NCBI GenBank assembly: GCA_022783665.1
Contig: JALFZJ010000043.1
Coordinates: forward strand, 1 to 56,832
Length of the DNA: 56,832 bases
Source of the DNA: Arcanobacterium sp.
Lineage (GTDB): Bacteria > Actinomycetota > Actinomycetes > Actinomycetales > Actinomycetaceae
Direction: 5' to 3'
Positions 1 to 8,328 of the stretch are shown here, one piece after another; position 1 is the stretch's first letter, and the number at the start of each line of letters is the position of its first letter. The translations under genes were made by a program, and so were the position numbers. A model generated the notes under the pieces. That model saw nothing but the letters and a program-made list of their open reading frames with translations, had not been told where the DNA came from and did no database searches.

Positions 1-1028
1 ATATATCCATGATGGTCGGCGCCGAAGAGGTAGATCGCTTGATCGGCACCGCGGCGCCGCTTATCGAGATAATAGGCAATATCTGCAGCAAAATAGGCTG
101 CTTCGCCATCAGATTTGATGATGACGCGATCTTTATCGTCACCGAATTCGGTGGAGCGAATCCACTTCGCGCCGTCTCGCTCAAAAATCACTCCTTTGGC
201 ATCGAGCGCATCGATCGCCTGAGCAACTGCGCCCGACTTGTGAAGTGAATCTTCATGGAAGAAAACATCAAAATCCACCCGGAAATCACGTAATTCATGC
301 TTGATTTCATCAAACATCAAATTCACACCGTATTCACGGAAGAATTCTTGGGCTTCATCATCTGGCAAAGTAGAGAAATCCACATCTGGATGCTCATCAA
401 TAACCTGCTGAGCTATATCGGCAACATACTGCCCGCCATACCCATCTTCAGGAGCGTCTTCGCCTTTGGCTCGAGCAAGCAGAGACAGCGAAAAGCGATC
501 GATCTGGGAACCATGATCGTTAAAGTAGTATTCGCGCGTCACCTTTTGGCCACTAGCCTCGAGGATTCTCGCAAGTGAATCTCCAACGGCCGCCCAGCGC
601 GCTCCACCGATGTGAATGGGGCCAGTCGGGTTAGCAGACACGAATTCAAGATTGACGCTGTTGCCTTGCTTTGCGTCCGAGCGCCCATAGTTTTCGCCAG
701 CATCAAGGATCGTACGAGCCAGTTCACCGGCTGCAGCAGCATTCAAAGTGATATTCAAGAATCCTGGCCCGGCCACCTCAACCCCTGCTACGCCGTCATT
801 CGCAGTGAGACGCTCGGCGAGGATCTGGGCCAGGGCTCGCGGATTCGTCCCCGCTTTTTTCGCTAGCTGCATTGCAATATTCGTTGCCCAATCACCATGT
901 TCACGTGAGCGCGGACGCTCCACCCTCACGGCTGCAGGCATATCTGCATCTGAGAGCACAATTGCCCCCTCAGAAACGGCGCTGCGCAACGAATTATGAA
1001 TAAGTTGAGATAGTTCCTCTGGCGTCAT
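1..1028 (-). CDS. argS: Arginyl-tRNA synthetase, N-terminal part (runs off the window)
   Basis: Class I synthetase that charges tRNA-Arg in the cytoplasm. The visible 342 codons start at ATG 1028 and continue past base 1, so the C-terminal third and the stop are outside the window. Reading the minus strand gives [13 protein letters not shown], an N-terminal additional domain (about residues 1-100), then the Rossmann catalytic domain with [12 protein letters not shown], the HIGH-type ATP site typical of ArgRS. Further on are [11 protein letters not shown] and GADHHGY, also characteristic of the family. It lies 73 bp downstream of argR on the same strand, so the two are probably co-transcribed, which would link charging with arginine-responsive control. 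Identity is near certain. Confidence 0.96.
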   Translation of the reverse strand, partial: MTPEELSQLIHNSLRSAVSEGAIVLSDADMPAAVRVERPRSREHGDWATNIAMQLAKKAGTNPRALAQILAERLTANDGVAGVEVAGPGFLNITLNAAAAGELARTILDAGENYGRSDAKQGNSVNLEFVSANPTGPIHIGGARWAAVGDSLARILEASGQKVTREYYFNDHGSQIDRFSLSLLARAKGEDAPEDGYGGQYVADIAQQVIDEHPDVDFSTLPDDEAQEFFREYGVNLMFDEIKHELRDFRVDFDVFFHEDSLHKSGAVAQAIDALDAKGVIFERDGAKWIRSTEFGDDKDRVIIKSDGEAAYFAADIAYYLDKRRRGADQAIYLFGADHHGY

Positions 1029-1101
1029 GGGTACATTCTAACGGCGGTCCGTTCCTATTGCCGAATCTCAGCCTCGGCACCGCATCAGGCCATGGCGAGC
1101 C

Positions 1102-1647
1102 TCACGCCATTTCGGTTGCACGTTCCTCCGTGCGCTCATCAGAGAGCGTGATGATCCTGGTAGCAAGTGCAGATGCCGCCTGTGTGCTTGAGGTAATCAC
1201 GAGGATCGTATCATCACCGGCCACACATCCGAGCACTCCCGGGAGCATAGCGTCGTCAATCGCAGAGGCAAGCAGCTGCGCGCCTCCAGGAAGCGTGCGC
1301 AGTACAACATCGGAATCTGTGTACTGTGCGGACACGAGCATATCGATTGCCCATCGGGCGAGCCGCATCGTCACTCTGTCTTCGATATTTGAGCCATCCT
1401 CATGGCGCGAATGGCCTGGCGCACCAGCTTCTGGCACCACATATACTTGCCTGCCACCAGCTTCGCGCTCCTTCGATGCACGCATCTCCATCAAATCACG
1501 AGAAAGCGTGGCCTGGGTGACTCGCACACCACGAGCAACAAGCGCATCGGATAATTCTTTTTGCGAATGAATCCTCGAACTCGTAATAATCTCTGCGATT
1601 ACTGCTTGCCGTGCGGCTTTTGTCAATGGAATGATCTTCTTTGGCAT
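1102..1647 (-). CDS. argR: Arginine repressor ArgR
   Basis: Hexameric arginine-dependent repressor of arginine biosynthesis. An N-terminal winged helix (about residues 8-75) carries TQATLSRDLMEM, the DNA-recognition helix. The C-terminal trimerisation and arginine-binding domain (about 95-165) contains LPGGAQLLASAID and GCVAGDDT; the paired Asp of the GDD motif contact arginine in characterised ArgR proteins. About 181 residues, slightly longer than usual because of a charged C-terminal tail. I prefer ATG 1647 over GTG 1653 because GGAG lies five bases upstream of it. It sits between argF (upstream) and argS (downstream) on one strand. A perfect 9-bp inverted repeat lies just upstream at 1704-1740 and may be involved in autoregulation. 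Confidence 0.96.
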   Translation of the reverse strand: MPKKIIPLTKAARQAVIAEIITSSRIHSQKELSDALVARGVRVTQATLSRDLMEMRASKEREAGGRQVYVVPEAGAPGHSRHEDGSNIEDRVTMRLARWAIDMLVSAQYTDSDVVLRTLPGGAQLLASAIDDAMLPGVLGCVAGDDTILVITSSTQAASALATRIITLSDERTEERATEMA

Positions 1648-1703
1648 CTCCACTCCGCTGATTGGTCTGCTTCGCGTTAGCTTGCGCTGGGCATTTTGGT
1701 GCT

Positions 1704-1740
1704 ATGTGCAATCTATCTGCTATCCCACACTATTGCACAT
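1704..1740. promoter_or_regulatory. Perfect inverted repeat between argF and argR, possible operator
   Basis: ATGTGCAAT (1704-1712) is repeated exactly as ATTGCACAT (1732-1740) with a 19-base spacer. The site is 57 bp upstream of the argR start and 90 bp beyond the argF stop. There is no T-tract, so it is not an obvious terminator. The half-sites do not match the best known ARG-box consensus, so assignment to ArgR is a guess. Also in this gap, a 15-bp direct repeat GCAGCAGCCCGTACG occurs at 1769-1783 and 1788-1802. Confidence 0.4.
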
Positions 1741-1829
1741 GACGTATTCACTCAAAGCACTACGAAGCGCAGCAGCCCGTACGTGGAGCAGCAGCCCGTA
1801 CGCAGCAGTAACCCGACCGTGAGCGAGCC

Positions 1830-2840
1830 TCACTCCCAGCGCCCTAAGGTTGCTACCATCACGGCTTTAATGGTGTGCATACGGTTTTCTGCTTGATCAA
1901 ATACGATCGACGCATCCGATTCGAACACATCATTCGTCACTTCCAGGCCATCAGCCATGCCCGTCTTCTCGAAGATCTCTTGCCCGATCGTCGTCTTTGT
2001 ATCGTGAAACGCTGGCAAACAGTGCAGGAACTTCGTGTTCCTCCCCGTTTTTGCCATCGTCTCAGCATTCACCTGATAAGGCCTGAGCAAGGCAATTCGC
2101 TCGTCCCATACTTCTTTCGGCTCCCCCATGGAGACCCAAATATCCGTGTATATGAAGTCTGCACCCTGCACGCCTTCCTCGACGTTATCGGTGACGAGCA
2201 CTTTTCCACCCGATTGAGCTGCAAGCTCCTGCGCCTTGCTGATGATCGCAGAATCGTTTTGCAGCTCTTTAGGAGCCACCATGCGCACGTCAGCGCCCAT
2301 CATCGCAAAGGAAATCAAAATGGAGTTTCCGACGTTATTTCGCGCGTCTCCCATGTACGCAATCGAGATCTGCGACAGCGGCTTGCCCGTATGCTCCATG
2401 CACGTAAGCTGATCAGCCAGCATCTGGGTCGGATGCCATTCATCGGTGAGGCCATTCCACACTGGCACCCCAGAAAGCTCCGCAAGATCTTCTACGTGCG
2501 CCTGGCGCTTGCCTCGGAACTCGATGCCGTCGAAGAAGCGGCCAAGTACACATGCCGTATCTGCAACCGATTCCTTATGGCCAATTTGTGAGCCCGATGG
2601 ATCGAGATACGTCACATGAGCACCTTGATCATAGGCGGCCACCTCGAAAGAGCACCGCGTACGCGTGGAAGTCTTCTCAAATATGAGGGCAATATTCTTA
2701 CCCTCGAGAGTCTTCCTCTCGCGTCCTTGCTTTTTCGCGGCTTTAAGTTCAGCAGCAAGATCGAGCAGCGACTTCCACTCGCTGGCAGTAAAATCTGTCT
2801 CTTTGAGGAAGCTGCGCCCGTAAAGCTGGTGCGTCGTCAT
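1830..2840 (-). CDS. argF: Ornithine carbamoyltransferase
   Basis: Condenses ornithine and carbamoyl phosphate to citrulline, in cytoplasmic arginine synthesis (or the reverse, in the arginine deiminase pathway). Residues 58-62 are STRTR, the carbamoyl phosphate site; later come the ornithine-side motif HCLPAFHD and [16 protein letters not shown] near the end. The open frame extends upstream to 2963, but ATG 2840 is chosen: it gives the usual length (336 residues), starts with [17 protein letters not shown] as in homologues, and has AAAGGA seven bases before it. It lies 59 bp downstream of the ArgR-like half-protein and upstream of argR, so regulation by arginine is likely. No other arginine pathway gene is present, so the direction of the reaction cannot be decided here. 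Confidence 0.96.
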   Translation of the reverse strand: MTTHQLYGRSFLKETDFTASEWKSLLDLAAELKAAKKQGRERKTLEGKNIALIFEKTSTRTRCSFEVAAYDQGAHVTYLDPSGSQIGHKESVADTACVLGRFFDGIEFRGKRQAHVEDLAELSGVPVWNGLTDEWHPTQMLADQLTCMEHTGKPLSQISIAYMGDARNNVGNSILISFAMMGADVRMVAPKELQNDSAIISKAQELAAQSGGKVLVTDNVEEGVQGADFIYTDIWVSMGEPKEVWDERIALLRPYQVNAETMAKTGRNTKFLHCLPAFHDTKTTIGQEIFEKTGMADGLEVTNDVFESDASIVFDQAENRMHTIKAVMVATLGRWE

Positions 2841-2899
2841 TAACGTTCCTTTCGATATTGTGGCGTTGTACGAATGGTGGATTACTTTACAGGCCTGCC

Positions 2900-3184
2900 T
2901 TACTCGCCCGGCGTATCTGTAAGCTTGCTCGCTACGCGGCGAGCGAGTTCTGGGGAGCTGCATATCGATATGACGACGTCGTCCCCCGCGATGGAACCGA
3001 GCACGCCAGGTGCATGCGACTCATCTAGGTATGCAGCCAGGCGCTTCGCTCCGCCCGCAAGCGTTTTAGCGATAACACGGTGGCGATGGGCGGTGGCGAA
3101 AATGCAGATCTCGCGGGTGAGCTCATCTGGCTCCCACTGTGAGACGTGCGCATCCTCAGCTGCGCGCCGCTCCAACTCTGCCAT
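2900..3184 (-). CDS. ArgR C-terminal-domain-only protein
   Basis: A 94-residue protein resembling only the arginine-binding and trimerisation half of Arg[20 protein letters not shown] followed by [14 protein letters not shown] (about residues 42-74) parallels LPGGAQLLASAIDDAMLPG and VLGCVAGDDTILVI of the argR product encoded 1.2 kb away. Both Asp of the GDD motif (residues 68-69) are kept. No winged helix is present: the frame is closed by a TAA at 3239-3241, only 18 codons upstream, and those codons do not resemble a DNA-binding domain. ATG 3184 is preceded by AAGGAAGG at good spacing, which argues for an expressed gene rather than a decayed copy. It is the first gene before argF. It might bind arginine or form mixed oligomers with ArgR; that is inference. 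Confidence 0.75.
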   Translation of the reverse strand: MAELERRAAEDAHVSQWEPDELTREICIFATAHRHRVIAKTLAGGAKRLAAYLDESHAPGVLGSIAGDDVVISICSSPELARRVASKLTDTPGE

Positions 3185-3445
3185 CGTCATCCTTCCTTGC
3201 CAATCATCTTGACGCCACCTATCGGCCGTATCCTCACCTTACAGCGCGCGGGACGTTGAGAGGGAATACGTCCAGACACACACGGTGTCGCAACGCGTCA
3301 CACACGTGCGCTACGGATACAAGCAATCGACCATTGCAGTGCGATTCTATGATGCGCCACGCCGCACGTGAAGATAATCATGCGCACTGTGTGAAGCTCA
3401 CACACCGATCAGCTTTCGAGATTAAGCAATCGCATACGATCCTGC

Positions 3446-3451
3446 TAGAAT
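3446..3451 (+). promoter_or_regulatory. Possible -10 element for tRNA-Arg
   Basis: TAGAAT at 3446-3451 is a near-consensus -10 box 69 bp upstream of the tRNA; the matching -35 (TTAAGC, 18 bases upstream) is poor. The whole gap 3185-3519 holds no gene I can support. It also contains the inverted repeat listed next and a CA/GT-rich stretch around 3275-3310. Confidence 0.35.
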
Positions 3452-3459
3452 GCTATGTA

Positions 3460-3506
3460 GTTCTCGCGGGTTACTCGCTTTTCGCGGCGCAGCCCTTGGC
3501 GAGAAC
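3460..3506 (+). repeat. Inverted repeat in the tRNA-Arg leader
   Basis: GTTCTCGC (3460-3467) pairs exactly with GCGAGAAC (3499-3506), and GGG/CCC just inside extends the possible stem. It lies between the putative -10 and the tRNA 5' end, so it would fold in the precursor leader. Confidence 0.4.
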
Positions 3507-3519
3507 TAGACAAACCCTG

Positions 3520-3592
3520 GCCCCAATAGCTCAGGGGATAGAGCGTTCGCCTCCGGAGCGAAAGGTCGCAGGTTCGAATCCTGTTTGGGGCA
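3520..3592 (+). tRNA. tRNA-Arg (anticodon CCG)
   Basis: A 73-base cloverleaf. The acceptor GCCCCAA pairs with TTGGGGC and the discriminator is A. The D-stem is GCTC/GAGC. The anticodon stem TTCGC/GCGAA encloses the loop CTCCGGA, giving anticodon CCG, which reads CGG. The T-arm contains GGTTCGAATCC. The 3' CCA is not encoded. It lies next to the arginine gene block but on the opposite strand. Confidence 0.96.
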
Positions 3593-3617
3593 CATAACGA
3601 TTTGGGTCACAAGCACG

Positions 3618-4412
3618 CTAGGCAAAGTGAGCACGCGCCGCCCAATACTTATCAATCACACGCTGTGCGAGGCTTGGTTCATCAGTTACAAGGCCATCCA
3701 CACCCATTGCGAGCAAGCGGTGCATCGTCGTCTGATCGTTAATCGTCCACACATGCACGGCATAACCGAGCTTGTGGCACAAGCGCACAAACCTCGGGGT
3801 GACGACACGTATCCCGTGATCTGCTATCGGCACCTGTACTGCTTCCACGCCCTGGTCGGCTCCCGGCACAGCTCGGGCTACCGTCGCGCCAAGTGCGGCG
3901 GGAAGGATGGAGGCGAACACCAAGGTGGCTATTCCAGAAGTGCCGATAGATGACCGGACGCCGGGAAGCAACCGCCGCAACACTTTCAGGCGTTTTTCAC
4001 TGAAACTTGAAAGAGATACCCGTGCCGTCGCTCCGGCGTCTTCGATTGTGCGTGCAAGATGAGCCACCACCTGCACCGATTTAGCATCGATATTGAACAC
4101 CACACTGGGGAACTGTTCGAGCGCATCACGCAAACGCACTGGCGAGTTACCTGAAGCATCACGCACCGCAGCAATCTGATCGGCTGTGTGATCGCTGATC
4201 GAGCCGCTGCCATTCGTGGTACGATCCAGCGTGGGATCATGGAAAAGAATAACCACACCATCTTGGGTGGCGTGTGAATCTGTTTCGATATAGCGAAATC
4301 CTTTTGCCGCCATATTGGCAAATGCAGTAAGAGAGTTCTCTGCCTCTTCGTTACCGCCACCGCGGTGTGCGATTACGATCGGTTTTCTACCGATATGCCA
4401 CAAGCGTCCCAT
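3618..4412 (-). CDS. Glycerophosphodiester phosphodiesterase
   Basis: GDPD-family enzyme of 264 residues that hydrolyses glycerophosphodiesters to glycerol 3-phosphate and an alcohol. The TIM-barrel signature is clear: AHRGG (H16, R17), IETDSH (E43, D45, metal ligands) and FHDPTLDRTTNG (H58, catalytic pair with H16), with VHVWTIND and GVDGLVTDEP near the C-terminus. No signal peptide is visible, so it is probably cytoplasmic, acting on lipid turnover products; its glycerol 3-phosphate could feed the GlpA-type dehydrogenase at the right end of the window. It stands alone, with 46 bp to the M23 gene upstream. Confidence 0.93.
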   Translation of the reverse strand: MGRLWHIGRKPIVIAHRGGGNEEAENSLTAFANMAAKGFRYIETDSHATQDGVVILFHDPTLDRTTNGSGSISDHTADQIAAVRDASGNSPVRLRDALEQFPSVVFNIDAKSVQVVAHLARTIEDAGATARVSLSSFSEKRLKVLRRLLPGVRSSIGTSGIATLVFASILPAALGATVARAVPGADQGVEAVQVPIADHGIRVVTPRFVRLCHKLGYAVHVWTINDQTTMHRLLAMGVDGLVTDEPSLAQRVIDKYWAARAHFA

Positions 4413-4458
4413 CGTGCTTCGCCGCTTTTACTATGCCGCTATCTCGATTCCTATCGCG

Positions 4459-5661
4459 CTACTTCGCTGATATGTCTCGCGCGCCAAGGCTCTTGATATA
4501 AACGAGAGGATCTACAGGTTTGGTATCGAGACCGGCACCTGGATGAGCCTCAAAATGGAGATGCGCACCCGTGGAAACACCTTGCGAGCCAACCGCGCCA
4601 ATAATCTGGCCGGCCGTCACGTGATCGCCCACCTTCACAAACATTCCATCGTCGTATTCGTGAAGATACCACGTGGTGAATACTTCACCGTTCACCTCGT
4701 GCTCGATCACGATCGCGTTGTTGATGCCGGACTGGCCGCCCGCACCCGCTTTGAGTACCACGCCGTCTGCCACAGCATAGAGTGGTGTACCGGCAGGGCC
4801 TGCCATATCTACACCATTGTGCATACGCGGAGTGTGATACACAGGATGGATCCTCATGCCGAAGGGCGAAACCAACTTGTATGTACCGGCTGCCATGGGG
4901 ATATACACGCGATCCGAGGTATCTACGAAGCCAGCGAGCAGCGAGGCGCTGTTTTCAACCTTGTCGACGTCTACACCAGAAGTAGCTGCAGCTTCTGTTT
5001 CTTTGAGGCGGGCCAAATAGTCGGCATGTTCCTTTTCCGAAAGCGAATCAGGAGTTTGCGATACGTTTTGCTTCACGTCCTTGAGGATAGACGCCGTGAC
5101 GACATCCGCTTGCGCGTCCTGCCCTGAGCCGAACGAACCAATTCCCACGCCGCACGCCACAACGGCAGCGGCTGCCACGCCAGATAGCACACGATTACGC
5201 CCGTGCGCGAAGAATCTCCCTGCGGCGAAACGTACCGTACCACCATCGCCTTGCGTGCCTAGCGCGCGAGAAACCAGCGGAGCAGCGTCTATCTTTTCAG
5301 TAGGAAAATCCTCATCAGCCTCAGCGAGCACATCATTGGCATCTGCGGCAGATGGAACAGCACTCACGCTTGAATCTCCGTTATGGCTGGCGTCTGCGTG
5401 AAGGCGTTCATCGGCGTTAAGGCGATCATTGGCATCGAGGCGAAGATAATCAAGATCAATCACAGAGGCTAAGTTATGAGGAACGGCGTCCGATTCCTCA
5501 GCATCGATGTACATATTCTGTGCGTTGGCTCGAGCTTCTTCGAGTTTTCGTGCTAGACGCAGTTCACGCCGTGTTACACGCGGGCGATCATTCGCCACAT
5601 TCGCGCTCATTAGTTCAGCCAAGCCTAACCACCTTTGACGACTTTTGTCACGCGCAAACAA
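4459..5661 (-). CDS. M23-family peptidoglycan endopeptidase, membrane-anchored
   Basis: 400 residues. The C-terminal LytM/M23 domain (about 262-385) has the zinc ligands H281 and D285 in HNGVD, H334 in WYLHE, and HLH at 367-369. It starts SPFGMRIHPVYH and would cut peptide crosslinks of peptidoglycan outside the membrane. One hydrophobic segment (about 158-178) probably works as an internal signal anchor, leaving an unusual acidic cytoplasmic N-terminus of about 155 residues that includes three hexapeptide repeats (RLDAND, RLNADE, RLHADA; residues 74-91). The frame begins at TTG 5661; ATG 5610 is an alternative start and neither has a strong ribosome site. The upstream gap 5662-5777 is AT-rich and probably holds the promoter. 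Confidence 0.9.
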   Translation of the reverse strand: MFARDKSRQRWLGLAELMSANVANDRPRVTRRELRLARKLEEARANAQNMYIDAEESDAVPHNLASVIDLDYLRLDANDRLNADERLHADASHNGDSSVSAVPSAADANDVLAEADEDFPTEKIDAAPLVSRALGTQGDGGTVRFAAGRFFAHGRNRVLSGVAAAAVVACGVGIGSFGSGQDAQADVVTASILKDVKQNVSQTPDSLSEKEHADYLARLKETEAAATSGVDVDKVENSASLLAGFVDTSDRVYIPMAAGTYKLVSPFGMRIHPVYHTPRMHNGVDMAGPAGTPLYAVADGVVLKAGAGGQSGINNAIVIEHEVNGEVFTTWYLHEYDDGMFVKVGDHVTAGQIIGAVGSQGVSTGAHLHFEAHPGAGLDTKPVDPLVYIKSLGARDISAK

Positions 5662-5777
5662 CTTGCTGCGTACACGTCTGATTGAAGTACCAGAAAAATA
5701 ATAACGGTTTTATAACGGCGGCGCTACAAATATCTCATTTTCATAACAGTGAAGAGCGGCACACTACCCGAGAGCCG

Positions 5778-6812
5778 TCACTTTTGCATTTCGTCGCGGA
5801 TCTCGCCCACAAGCTCCTCAATCACATCTTCAAGAAAGATAACACCAATAATCTGCCCATCTTTCCGCACGGCAGCAAGGTGATCACCGGCTCGCTGCAT
5901 GGCACGTAGAGCAGCCTCTACTTCGTCATCTGGATCTACCTCCACAAGAGGGCGCAACTTGCGGGTACTAATGGGTATAGAACGTTCGCTTTGCGGTACA
6001 TCGAGCACGTCTTTCAGGTGCAAATACCCTTGAGGCACGCCAGTGGGGTCGAGCAGGATGTAACGCGAGAACCCCGTCTGAGCCACGGCTCGCTCAAAGT
6101 CTTCTGCAGTGACGCCGGCAGGGAGCGTGGTGAGGTCGTCCAAGCTGTACATCACATCAGAGACGACGTAATCAGAAAACTCCAACGCCCCCGAGATTAG
6201 CTCAGCATCCGCATCGAGTACGCCAGCTGCTTGAGATGCTTCAACGATAGAAGCCACCTCATCGGCGGTAAACGCCGCCCCTACTTCGTCTCTCGGATGA
6301 AAACCGAGGAGACGCACAAAGTGATTCGCCAACCAGTTCAAGCTCGCCACCACGGGATAGAAGATCTTCGAAACCACGATCAAGAGTGGAGCGAGCGCGA
6401 GCGCTGCTTTTTCTGGCGTAGTGACGGCGAGATTCTTCGGCACCATCTCCCCGAGCACCACGTGGAGGAACACTACCAGCAGCAGCGCAATAACAAATGC
6501 AATTGGATGAAGGAAGACTCCTGGGATTCCAAGCATTGCGAGCGGCACCTCAATGGCATGAGCGATGCCTGGCTCTGAGATCGCGCCAAGTGCCACAGAT
6601 GCAAGGGTTACACCAAGCTGACAGGTGGCAAGCATCAGCGTCACATGCTCAAGGGCATACAGTGCCTTCTGGGCGCTCTTCTTTCCTGCTTCTGCAAGCG
6701 GTTCGAGGCGCGAACGCCGCGAGCTCGTTACCGCAAATTCCGCGCCCACAAAATAGGCGTTCACAATCAACAAAAGAACTGTAACAATCAGGGTAGTACC
6801 AAGACTCATCAT
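5778..6812 (-). CDS. CNNM/CBS-domain membrane protein (CorC/HlyC family), short form
   Basis: 344 residues. The DUF21/CNNM transmembrane domain (about 1-190) has several hydrophobic helices, including LGEMVPKNLAV, a conserved CNNM motif. A CBS pair follows (about 205-340), ending IIGVIFLEDVIEELVGEIRDE. It lacks the C-terminal CorC/HlyC domain that the gene upstream has. Families of this type export or sense Mg2+ or Co2+, although many are still named hemolysin. Its ATG overlaps the stop of the upstream gene as ATGA, so the two are translationally coupled and may form a heteromer. Confidence 0.92.
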   Translation of the reverse strand: MMSLGTTLIVTVLLLIVNAYFVGAEFAVTSSRRSRLEPLAEAGKKSAQKALYALEHVTLMLATCQLGVTLASVALGAISEPGIAHAIEVPLAMLGIPGVFLHPIAFVIALLLVVFLHVVLGEMVPKNLAVTTPEKAALALAPLLIVVSKIFYPVVASLNWLANHFVRLLGFHPRDEVGAAFTADEVASIVEASQAAGVLDADAELISGALEFSDYVVSDVMYSLDDLTTLPAGVTAEDFERAVAQTGFSRYILLDPTGVPQGYLHLKDVLDVPQSERSIPISTRKLRPLVEVDPDDEVEAALRAMQRAGDHLAAVRKDGQIIGVIFLEDVIEELVGEIRDEMQK

Positions 6813-8161
6813 TTCACCTCCGGGGAGGCGGTGCGCGATTCTTGCTCGGTGGGCTCATCATCGGAGGCGCGCAAGATCACATAGTCCACACGGCGCTCAT
6901 CCATCGATTCCACTCGGGCACTCACTTTCTGGCTATGCGCTTCATCGCCAACATCTGGAATCTTTCCCAACTCAGCCATAATCCAACCACCGAGTGTTTC
7001 CCACGGGCCGTCATGCGGTACCTCTAGGCCGCACTCGCGAAGTATCTCATCGGGCCGCATAATTCCTGGCACCAGATAGCCTCCATGAGGTAGCCGCCGA
7101 ATTCGCGTAGGCATGACGTCATGCTCGTCCGCCACTTCGCCTACGATTTCTTCCACCGCATCCTCGAGGGTGACGACGCCCGCCGCCCCTCCGTATTCAT
7201 CTACAACAACCGCCATTTGGAGGCTTTCTTCGCGCAGCTGCACAAGCAAGGGCGCAAGATCCATCGTCTCTGGCACGCGCAACGCCGGCACAAGAAGCGA
7301 TTGAGAGGTCACCGAAACGCTGGAACGCCTATCGTAAGGAATAGTGATTGCTCGCCGCACATGAATAAGGCCGAGCACGTCGTCCAAATCAGATTCCACC
7401 ACAGGGAAGCGTGAATGCCCCGTTTCTCGCGCAAGATCGATAACATCCTGCGCTGTTGCGTCTGAGCGGAGCACCTCTACCCTTCCGCGATCGGTCATCA
7501 CATCCACCGCCGTCAATGAACCAATCCCAATTGAGCGCGTCAGCAGACGTGCAGTAGATACATCAAGCGTGCCTTGCTGGGCTGAGTGACGCACGAGTGC
7601 GGATAGTTCAGATGCAGACCGGGCTCCTGAAAGCTCGTCGGCCGGCTCAATCCCAAAACGGCGCAGCACCCAGTTGGCAGAATTATTGAGCCCTACAATG
7701 ATGGGCTTGAACATCACAGTGAAAATGTGGATGGGGCGAGCCACGATTGATGCAGTGCGCAGCGGACCGGAAAGCGCAAGGTTCTTCGGCACAAGTTCGC
7801 CAAAAAGCATCGAGAAAAGGTTCACGATAATAAAGGCAATCGCGGCGGCGACGCCGATTGCGAGGGCGCGGCTGAGCCCTGTATTGCCCAATAGATAGGT
7901 GAAGAAATCTTGGAGTGGCGCCTGAGCCACATAACCCAAGAGGATCGTCGTTAGCGTGATACCTACCTGGCATGCAGAGAGATAAATCGAGATGTGGTGG
8001 AGAGATTTCGCCACCTTCGCCGCACGCGCATCGCCGTCTTCAGCCTTCGAATCAATCGTTGCAGGATCGAGTGAGACGAGCGAAAACTCGGCAGCAACAA
8101 AGAGCCCAGTTCCGACAGTGAGGATCAACCCCACCACAATAAGTATGACGTCTGTGAGCAT
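6809..8161 (-). CDS. CNNM/CBS/CorC-HlyC membrane protein, long form
   Basis: About 450 residues: a CNNM/DUF21 membrane domain (about 1-195, with LFGELVPKNLALS), two CBS motifs (about 210-335, with VVVDEYGGAAGVVTLEDAVEE) and a C-terminal CorC/HlyC domain starting around LPHGGYLVPG. This is the standard architecture of proteins linked to divalent-cation transport. The frame is open to GTG 8176; I chose ATG 8161, which begins right before the first membrane helix, but the ribosome-site spacing favours neither clearly. It is the first gene of the pair and diverges from kgd. Confidence 0.92.
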   Translation of the reverse strand: MLTDVILIVVGLILTVGTGLFVAAEFSLVSLDPATIDSKAEDGDARAAKVAKSLHHISIYLSACQVGITLTTILLGYVAQAPLQDFFTYLLGNTGLSRALAIGVAAAIAFIIVNLFSMLFGELVPKNLALSGPLRTASIVARPIHIFTVMFKPIIVGLNNSANWVLRRFGIEPADELSGARSASELSALVRHSAQQGTLDVSTARLLTRSIGIGSLTAVDVMTDRGRVEVLRSDATAQDVIDLARETGHSRFPVVESDLDDVLGLIHVRRAITIPYDRRSSVSVTSQSLLVPALRVPETMDLAPLLVQLREESLQMAVVVDEYGGAAGVVTLEDAVEEIVGEVADEHDVMPTRIRRLPHGGYLVPGIMRPDEILRECGLEVPHDGPWETLGGWIMAELGKIPDVGDEAHSQKVSARVESMDERRVDYVILRASDDEPTEQESRTASPEVK

Positions 8162-8287
8162 CGAGTCTTGAACCACTCCTCGGCCGGATCAGATGCGGTG
8201 ATGAAATCTGCGATTGCCAGTTTATCAGCTAACGGAAAACACCCGCATTAAAGCATTTAAAATGACGCATTCCGGGACTGAAGTCAC

Positions 8288-8293
8288 TACAAT
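8288..8293 (+). promoter_or_regulatory. Possible -10 element for kgd
   Basis: TACAAT lies 36 bp before the ATG at 8329 in the gap between the divergent CNNM gene and kgd. No good -35 sequence stands 16-18 bases upstream, so this is tentative. Confidence 0.35.
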
Positions 8294-8328
8294 TTGGAGC
8301 GTACCGATTTTCTATCACGAATGAGGAA

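Noticed and set aside
2841-2963. N-terminal extension of ArgF
   Set aside because: The additional 41 codons do not resemble the family and the ATG at 2840 has the proper ribosome site and family N-terminus.
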